Assembly: GCA_012032975.1 (NCBI GenBank)
Contig: JAAUPU010000208.1
Location: 1 to 6,046, forward strand
Direction: 5' to 3'
Source of the DNA: Caldilineaceae bacterium
Lineage (GTDB): Bacteria; Chloroflexota; Anaerolineae; Caldilineales; Caldilineaceae
DNA length: 6,046 nucleotides
The position numbers and the translations under genes are program-made. Shown piece after piece: positions 1 through 6,046 of the stretch; within the stretch, counting starts at the first letter, position 1, and every line of letters begins with the position of its first letter. The notes under the pieces were generated by a model, which saw only the letters and a program-made list of their open reading frames with translations, did not search any database and had not been told where the DNA came from.

Positions 1-495
1 CGAAGCCGGTCAAAGCCAACCTCCAACGGGACCAGCCGGGCGGCCTCATCGCCCAAAGTCTCGCCCGTTGCCGAGAGTGAGCCAACGCCCGCAAAGCAGA
101 GCGATGCACCGGTCAAATCCAGACGCAGCAGAGGCTCGGCCAGCGCAGGCAAAGCGGTAGCGTCTCCAGCCAACGCGGGTGGCGCGGCTGTTGACAAAGC
201 CCCGACCCAGGCAGCCACCCAATCCGATCCGGGAACAAAAAGCACCGCACGAGCCAGCAGCGTCAAGACGACCGTCGCCAAAGCTGAACCGGATCCGTCT
301 GTGGACAAGCCGCCTGCGAGTCGGTCGGGCCGCGCGACATCTGGGGCAGCAAGCGCCAGCACACGTAGCGCCGCCAAAGCTCCATCGGCATCGTCGAAAC
401 CGACAGTGCCGGACGAGTCCGACCTGCCCCCGCCCAAAGTGCGTGCGGTCACAAGCGTCAACAAGAGCCAAAAACGGCAGCCCAAGAAGAAGTAA
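1..495 (+). CDS. Unidentified protein, C-terminal low-complexity basic tail (5' end outside window)
   Basis: Frame 1 is open from the first base to a TAA at 493-495, giving 164 visible residues and no start within the window. The visible protein is almost wholly Ala, Ser, Pro, Thr and Lys/Arg, with Lys spaced through it in short contexts such as SPK, PAK, AGK and VAK. It ends in a strongly basic QPKKK. No folded domain, signal peptide or membrane segment is visible. Such tails occur at the ends of nucleic-acid-binding proteins (histone H1-like, some topoisomerases, helicases and ribosome-associated proteins) and as disordered linkers, so a DNA- or RNA-binding role is a guess. The functional domain, if any, lies upstream. 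Overlapping open frames on both strands are compositional shadows, though in so biased a region the frame choice is not certain. No clear terminator follows the stop. Confidence 0.55.
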   Translation, partial: RSRSKPTSNGTSRAASSPKVSPVAESEPTPAKQSDAPVKSRRSRGSASAGKAVASPANAGGAAVDKAPTQAATQSDPGTKSTARASSVKTTVAKAEPDPSVDKPPASRSGRATSGAASASTRSAAKAPSASSKPTVPDESDLPPPKVRAVTSVNKSQKRQPKKK

Positions 496-542
496 TATCG
501 ATAACACAGGCAAGAAACGTGTTCCAGGATGCGGCAAGATTT

Positions 543-572
543 TTGACAGTCCCCTTGCCCTTATGCTACCCT
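543..572 (+). promoter_or_regulatory. Candidate sigma70-type promoter of the SAM-cycle operon
   Basis: A perfect -35 hexamer TTGACA lies at 543-548. A weak -10 candidate, TACCCT at 567-572, follows after 18 bp and keeps the key T1, A2 and T6. An alternative -10 (TATGCT, 562-567) would leave only 13 bp, which is too short. Transcription would begin around 578-582, about 80 nt before the riboswitch, which suits a leader RNA. The placement comes from consensus matching only. Confidence 0.4.
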
Positions 573-596
573 GCCTGCTTGTGCAGATTGCAGCCA

Positions 597-620
597 ACCG
601 ATGTCCCGACCGATGTCGGC
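597..620 (+). repeat. Short direct repeat, 12-bp period, in the leader
   Basis: ACCGATGTC occurs at 597-605 and again at 609-617, two units of 12 bp (9 of 12 bases identical). It lies between the candidate promoter and the riboswitch, so it would be in the 5' leader RNA or act as a downstream operator. It could equally be a small slippage duplication with no function. Confidence 0.5.
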
Positions 621-623
621 GGG

Positions 624-657
624 TCTGCGCCAATGAAATATCTGCGCCAATTAAATA
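624..657 (+). repeat. 17-bp tandem direct repeat immediately before the riboswitch
   Basis: TCTGCGCCAATGAAATA (624-640) is followed without a gap by TCTGCGCCAATTAAATA (641-657), 16 of 17 bases identical. The second copy ends 5 bp before the P1 helix of the SAM riboswitch. The spacing, about one and a half helical turns, would allow a tandem protein-binding site, but a recent slippage duplication is as likely. The sequence itself gives no further hint of function. Confidence 0.85.
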
Positions 658-662
658 GATGA

Positions 663-879
663 CTCTTATGAAGAGAGGGGGGAGGGACCGGCCCGATGAT
701 CCCCCAGCAACCCACTGGAGTCCCGGTTTCCGGTTGTTACCTGTGTAGAGAGTCCGAGTGTTGGCGATGGCTTAACAGCTAACCTTATCGCCAATGCACT
801 GATTCACTATACGACAGCGGCGGACCTGGTTGGGTGCTAAATCCGATAGATTCTGGGAACGGAATCTTGCAGATGAGAG
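663..879 (+). promoter_or_regulatory. SAM-I (S-box) riboswitch aptamer with enlarged P3 arm
   Basis: The hallmark S-box blocks are all present in order. The P1 5' strand CTCTTAT is at 663-669, followed by AGAGAGG; a GGAGGGACCGGCCC block (681-694) and TGA (697-699) form the P2/kink-turn region; AGCAACC is at 706-712; GGTGCTAAATCC is at 833-844; and the P1 3' strand ATGAGAG closes at 873-879. P2 can pair a G run (678-682) with CCCCC (701-705). P3 pairs ACCCA (710-714) with TGGGT (831-835) and GTCC (720-723) with GGAC (822-825). P4 is a perfect 6-bp stem, AGATTC (848-853) with GAATCT (862-867). S-box aptamers bind S-adenosylmethionine and normally switch off methionine and SAM genes, which fits all the downstream genes. 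The odd point is P3, which carries roughly 95 nt beyond its base (about 725-820), so the aptamer is much longer than the usual ~100-120 nt. Confidence 0.95.
757..800 (+). other. Long hairpin inserted in riboswitch P3
   Basis: TTGGCGAT (761-768) pairs perfectly with ATCGCCAA (787-794). Outside it, AGTG (757-760) pairs with CACT (797-800) across a 2-nt bulge. Inside it, GG and TTA (769-770, 772-774) can pair with TAA and CC (780-784), leaving a small loop around 775-779. The stem sits within the P3 insertion and would form an independent subdomain projecting from the aptamer. Its role is unknown. Confidence 0.75.
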
Positions 880-891
880 CGCCCGTGTACC

Positions 892-921
892 ACCTCCTGG
901 CGACTGTCCGGAGGTTTTTTT
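892..921 (+). terminator. Intrinsic terminator, expression platform of the SAM riboswitch
   Basis: ACCTCC (892-897) pairs with GGAGGT (910-915); two further inner G-C pairs (899-900 with 908-909) are possible around a bulge, and a run of seven T (915-921) follows. The hairpin lies 12 nt after the aptamer and 49 nt before mtnA, the layout of a transcriptional OFF switch. With SAM bound, P1 is held together and the terminator forms. Without SAM, bases 870-879 of the P1 3' strand could pair imperfectly with 893-899 (CAG with CTG, GAG with CTC) as an antiterminator; that pairing is my inference. Confidence 0.9.
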
Positions 922-954
922 GTTGGATGGGCCTGGTATGAAGAGAGCCGACCC

Positions 955-960
955 GGGAGA
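955..960 (+). promoter_or_regulatory. Ribosome binding site of mtnA
   Basis: GGGAGA lies 10 nt before the ATG at 971 and decides the start. An in-frame ATG at 938 would add 11 residues ([11 protein letters not shown]) that the MtnA family does not need and would place this Shine-Dalgarno inside the gene. Confidence 0.65.
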
Positions 961-970
961 ATCAAAAGCT

Positions 971-2040
971 ATGCCTACCGTATTTTGGGAAGATAACAAA
1001 GTCAAGATGATCGACCAACGGCTGCTGCCGGATGAGTATGTCATCGCCGAGTTCGAGACTGTGACCGATGTGGCCCGCAGCATTTCCGATATGTATGTGC
1101 GCGGCGCGCCGGCCATCGGCGCAACGGCCGCCTATGGGATGGCGCTGGCGGCGTTGGTCAGCCCGGCCACAGAGCGGGACAGCCTTGTCGCGGATCTTCG
1201 CGTGGCCAAGGAAACCCTGGATGCCGCCCGACCCACCGCGGTCAACCTGAGTTGGGCCACAGCCCGGTTGCTGACACTGGCCGAACGCAGCGTGCTGCCC
1301 AACGTCGATGACCTGCGTGCGCTGCTTCTGACCGAGGCGGAAGCGCTGGCCGCCCAAGACGTGGAAATCAACCGCCGCATGGGTTTCAACGGCGCGGAGG
1401 TCATTCCCGACGGCGCGAATCTTCTCCATCACTGCAACACCGGTTCGTTGGCGACAGTAGATTTGGCACGGCACTGGGCGTCATCTATGCCTGCCAGGAA
1501 CAGGGCAAGCAGATCCATGTGTGGGTGGATGAGACACGGCCCCGTCTGCAGGGCGCCCGGCTGACCGCGTGGGAATTGATGCGCGCCGAAGTGCCCATGC
1601 ATCTGATCGCCGACAACGCGGCCGGCCATCTGATGCGCACAGGTCAGGTGGATGTGGTCATCTTCGGCGCAGACCGGGTGGCTGCCAACGGCGATGTGGC
1701 CAACAAGATCGGCACCTACAAACTGGGTGTCCTTGCCAAAGAAAATGGGATTCCCGTCTACGCAGTCGTCCCGACCAGCACCATCGATCTCAACCTGGCC
1801 ACCGGTGACGAAATCCCTATCGAAGAGCGTGGTCCAGAGGAAGTGACCCAGATCGGTACAGCTACCATCGCCCCGGTAAATGTGCCGGTCTACAACCCCG
1901 CCTTTGATGTGACGCCCCATCGCTACATCACGGGCATCGTCACGGAAGAAGGCATCTGTTATCCGCCTTTTACAGCCAGCTTGCGTCGAGCCAAGCAAGC
2001 GGCCGAAGCGCGCGTCACCGCGCAGCAACAGGACAAGTAG
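971..2040 (+). CDS. mtnA: S-methyl-5-thioribose-1-phosphate isomerase MtnA (single-base frameshift)
   Basis: MtnA converts methylthioribose-1-phosphate to methylthioribulose-1-phosphate in the cytoplasmic methionine salvage pathway; relatives also act on 5-deoxyribose-1-phosphate. The fold is that of the eIF2B-related aldose-ketose isomerases. Visible motifs are VRGAPAIG (residues 43-50), CNTGSLAT with the expected catalytic Cys at 155, [16 protein letters not shown], and [10 protein letters not shown] with the expected catalytic Asp at 235, then NKIGTY and [12 protein letters not shown] near the C-terminus. The frame shifts near 1462-1464: GTAGATTTGGCACGG reads V-D-L-A, whereas the family sequence V-D-F-G-T needs one more T. 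Read literally, the protein would stop at 1564 after 197 residues. With one base restored it is 356 residues, the usual family length. Both halves are well conserved, so sequencing error is likelier than decay. It is the first gene after the SAM riboswitch, and the next gene starts 5 nt after its stop. Confidence 0.93.
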
Positions 2041-2045
2041 AAATC

Positions 2046-2654
2046 ATGACAAAGTCAGAAAACGGTGAATTGAAGTCCATCTGCGTCTTCTGTGGGTCGA
2101 GTGCCGGCGAACGCCCGCTCTATCGCCAGGCCGCCGAGGCTTTGGGTGCAGCCATGGCACGGCGTCGCCTGACCCTGGTCTATGGCGGAGGGAGCATCGG
2201 TCTGATGGGTGTGCTGGCGCGCAGTGCTCGCGCCCACGGCTGTGAAGTGGTCGGCGTCATCCCCGAACCGCTGCAGACGCAAGAGTTGGCCGGCGCTCAG
2301 ATCGGCGAGCTGATTGTGGTCAAGACCATGCACGAACGTAAGGCGGTCATGACCGAACGGGCGGACGCCTTCATTGCCATGCCCGGTGGCTTTGGCACAC
2401 TGGACGAACTCTTTGAAACCCTGACCTGGGGCCAGCTTGGCATCCACAACAAACCGATTGGCCTCTTCAATATCGACGACTTCTTCCAGCCGCTCTTGCG
2501 CCTGATCGAAAATGCCGTGGCCGAAGGCTTTGTCCGTCCTATCGACCAGGGGAGATTGGTGGTGGCGGATGAGGCCAACGCCATGCTCACAGCCATCGCG
2601 GCGCACAAGCCGCCCCCAGGCCTGATCACGTGGATGGATCTCGACCAGGCGTAG
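2046..2654 (+). CDS. LOG-family protein (TIGR00730; cytokinin riboside 5'-monophosphate phosphoribohydrolase-like)
   Basis: This 202-residue protein has the full LOG signature: CVFCGSS near the N-terminus (13-19), [10 protein letters not shown] (46-55), MHERKAVM (95-102) and PGGFGTLDE (113-121). R98 and E121 match the conserved Arg and Glu required for catalysis in the family. LOG enzymes cleave the N-glycosidic bond of nucleoside 5'-monophosphates, releasing the base and ribose 5-phosphate. The plant and actinobacterial enzymes prefer N6-modified AMP (cytokinin activation) and many also act on AMP. Older databases often mislabel the family as lysine decarboxylase, which is not supported. The ATG is 5 nt after the mtnA stop with only a weak AGGA (2030-2033) upstream, suggesting translational coupling. 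Among SAM-cycle genes, an AMP- or adenine-salvage role is plausible but unproven. Confidence 0.9.
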   Translation: MTKSENGELKSICVFCGSSAGERPLYRQAAEALGAAMARRRLTLVYGGGSIGLMGVLARSARAHGCEVVGVIPEPLQTQELAGAQIGELIVVKTMHERKAVMTERADAFIAMPGGFGTLDELFETLTWGQLGIHNKPIGLFNIDDFFQPLLRLIENAVAEGFVRPIDQGRLVVADEANAMLTAIAAHKPPPGLITWMDLDQA

Positions 2655-2686
2655 ACGGCACGACCGCACGACGCGTTTCGTATTGA

Positions 2687-2691
2687 AAGGA
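2687..2691 (+). promoter_or_regulatory. Ribosome binding site of the adenosine kinase gene
   Basis: AAGGA lies 6 nt before the ATG at 2698. This decides against the in-frame TTG at 2683, which lies upstream of the site and would add only five residues. Confidence 0.7.
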
Positions 2692-2697
2692 ACTGCA

Positions 2698-5022
<2,325 letters not shown>

Positions 5023-5028
5023 TCCAAC

Positions 5029-5056
5029 CAGGGAGAATCAATCAGGGAGAAGCAAA
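5029..5056 (+). repeat. 14-bp tandem repeat duplicating the metK Shine-Dalgarno
   Basis: CAGGGAGAATCAAT (5029-5042) is followed directly by CAGGGAGAAGCAAA (5043-5056), 12 of 14 bases identical, and the second unit abuts the metK ATG. Each unit carries a GGGAGA ribosome binding core. The downstream core (5045-5050) is 6 nt from the ATG and should be the working site. The upstream one is 20 nt away, too far to initiate at this ATG, but could act as a ribosome standby site or be a neutral duplication. Confidence 0.8.
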
Positions 5057-6046
5057 ATGACAACCTTTATGACCTCGCCCAGCTTGTTGTTCACGAGCGA
5101 GTCGGTGACCGAAGGCCACCCCGACAAGATGTGCGACCAGATCAGCGACGCGGTGTTGGATGCGGTGATGGCCCAGGATCCCTATGCGCGGGTTGCCTGC
5201 GAGACCGCCATCAAGACCGGCTTCGTGATGTTGCTGGGCGAAATCACCACGACCGCCACGGTGAATTACGACGAACTGGTGCGCCGCGTCGTCTCCGAGA
5301 TCGGCTTCGATGGCAGCGACAAGGGCTTTGACGGGAATACATGCGGCGTGCAGGTGGCTGTCGCCGCGCAAAGTCCAGACATTGCCATGGGTGTGGACAA
5401 GGCGCTGGAAGCCAAACTCGGCTCCATGGATGATGAGATCGAGGCGGTGGGCGCGGGCGACCAGGGCATGATGTTTGGCTATGCGTGCGACGAAACGCCA
5501 ACGCTGATGCCCATGCCGATCTACATGGCCCACAACCTCTCGCGGCGGCTCAGCGAGGCCCGCAAACAGGGCATCCTCCCCTGGCTGCGACCCGACGGCA
5601 AGACCCAGGTCACGGTCGAATATGCCTACGGCAAACCGCAACGGATCCACACCGTGCTGATCAGCACCCAGCACGACCCCGACATCAGCCAAAACGAAAT
5701 CCACGAAGACCTGATCGAAGCGGTCATCGATCCAGTCCTCCCCAAGGAACTGGTGGATAAGAACCTCTTGATCTACACCAACCCAACCGGTCGCTTTGTC
5801 GTCGGTGGACCGTTGGGCGACGCGGGGCTGACCGGACGCAAGATCATCGTGGACACCTACGGCGGTATGGGTCGCCACGGCGGCGGCGCGTTTAGCGGCA
5901 AGGATTGCACCAAGGTGGACCGCAGCGCAGCCTATGCCGCGCGTTGGGTGGCCAAGAACATCGTCGCGGCCGGCATTGCCGCCCGCTGCGAAATTCAGTT
6001 GGCCTACGCCATCGGCGTCGCGCGACCGCTCAGCATCAACGTCGAG
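5057..6046 (+). CDS. metK: S-adenosylmethionine synthetase MetK (3' end outside window)
   Basis: MetK makes SAM from methionine and ATP, releasing phosphate and diphosphate; the enzyme is a cytoplasmic oligomer using Mg2+ and K+. The frame is open from ATG 5057 to the last base, 330 codons; about 70 C-terminal residues are missing relative to the usual ~400. Motifs seen are [20 protein letters not shown] (13-32, ATP and metal site), [23 protein letters not shown] (92-114), the signature [16 protein letters not shown] (132-147), [16 protein letters not shown] (174-189), [29 protein letters not shown] (242-270), and the Gly-rich loop [11 protein letters not shown] (273-283) followed by [13 protein letters not shown]. 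The residue after GKD is Cys where many bacteria have Pro or Ala. AGGGAGA (5044-5050) is 6 nt from the ATG and supports this start over ATG 5069. As the last visible operon gene it is under the same SAM riboswitch, giving direct product feedback. Confidence 0.96.
   Translation, partial: MTTFMTSPSLLFTSESVTEGHPDKMCDQISDAVLDAVMAQDPYARVACETAIKTGFVMLLGEITTTATVNYDELVRRVVSEIGFDGSDKGFDGNTCGVQVAVAAQSPDIAMGVDKALEAKLGSMDDEIEAVGAGDQGMMFGYACDETPTLMPMPIYMAHNLSRRLSEARKQGILPWLRPDGKTQVTVEYAYGKPQRIHTVLISTQHDPDISQNEIHEDLIEAVIDPVLPKELVDKNLLIYTNPTGRFVVGGPLGDAGLTGRKIIVDTYGGMGRHGGGAFSGKDCTKVDRSAAYAARWVAKNIVAAGIAARCEIQLAYAIGVARPLSINVE

Noticed and set aside
533..559. Inverted repeat GGCAAG (533-538) / CTTGCC (554-559) as terminator of the upstream gene
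   Set aside because: The T run lies in the loop rather than after the stem, and the -35 element is inside it; it does not look like an intrinsic terminator.
46..658. Alternative open frames on both strands over the 5' low-complexity region (46-633 minus, 179-658 plus)
   Set aside because: They are Arg/Cys/Pro-rich translations typical of wrong frames; the plus frame runs through the promoter and repeat region. Frame 1 with its regular Ala-Lys composition is preferred, though only moderately.
667..947. 11-mer TATGAAGAGAG present in the riboswitch (667-677) and after the terminator (937-947)
   Set aside because: A few chance 11-mer pairs are expected in 6 kb, and the second copy does not form an alternative P1.
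830..970. Extension of mtnA upstream to TTG 830
   Set aside because: It would run through the riboswitch 3' half and the terminator; family homology begins at the ATG at 971, which has a ribosome binding site.
1455..1475. Programmed -1 frameshift in mtnA
   Set aside because: No slippery heptamer and no reason for MtnA to be regulated that way; a second similar break in ahcY makes error more likely.
5042..5878. 278-codon open frame on the minus strand opposite metK
   Set aside because: It lies wholly antisense to an unmistakable MetK, has no recognisable motif, and long antisense frames are expected in GC-rich coding DNA.
5903..5920. MetK GKDCTKVD with Cys where Pro or Ala is common
   Set aside because: This position is variable across the family, so the change is not clearly unusual.

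Overview
The window reads as a high-GC bacterial chromosome segment and is almost entirely one SAM-cycle operon on the + strand. The gene content and the protein types suggest a Chloroflexota-like bacterium: an S-box (SAM-I) leader, an actinobacterial-type adenosine kinase, and a short adenosylhomocysteinase without the eukaryotic-type C-terminus. That placement is inference only. Nothing in the window (rRNA or marker phylogeny) fixes the taxon. No tRNA, rRNA, CRISPR array or mobile element is visible.

Layout. Positions 1-495 hold the 3' end of an unidentified gene whose visible protein is a basic, Ala/Ser/Pro/Lys-rich low-complexity tail. Positions 496-970 contain no gene and form the control region of the operon. 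In order it has a candidate sigma70-type promoter (543-572), a 12-bp-period repeat (597-620), a 17-bp tandem repeat (624-657), a SAM-I riboswitch aptamer (663-879) with an unusually large P3 arm, and an intrinsic terminator (892-921). Then come mtnA (971-2040), a LOG-family nucleotide phosphoribohydrolase (2046-2654), an adenosine kinase of the PfkB family (2698-3684), ahcY (3740-5022) and metK (5057 to the window end, C-terminus missing). Intergenic gaps are 5, 43, 55 and 34 nt with no evident internal terminator, so the five genes are probably co-transcribed.

How the genes fit together. MetK makes SAM. Methyltransferases turn SAM into S-adenosylhomocysteine, AhcY splits that into homocysteine and adenosine, and adenosine kinase removes adenosine as AMP, pulling the reversible AhcY reaction forward. 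MtnA handles methylthioribose-1-phosphate from the methylthioadenosine by-product of SAM use. The LOG protein is the least expected member; it may act on AMP or modified AMP. The riboswitch should terminate transcription when SAM is abundant.

Two genes, mtnA and ahcY, are each broken by one apparent missing base (near 1462-1464 and near 4537), while the protein sequence on both sides remains highly conserved. Sequencing or assembly error is the most likely cause; both are annotated as single genes across the shift. I found no previously undescribed defence or mobile system. The most interesting features are the enlarged P3 arm, the short tandem duplications at regulatory positions, and the LOG gene inside the SAM operon.
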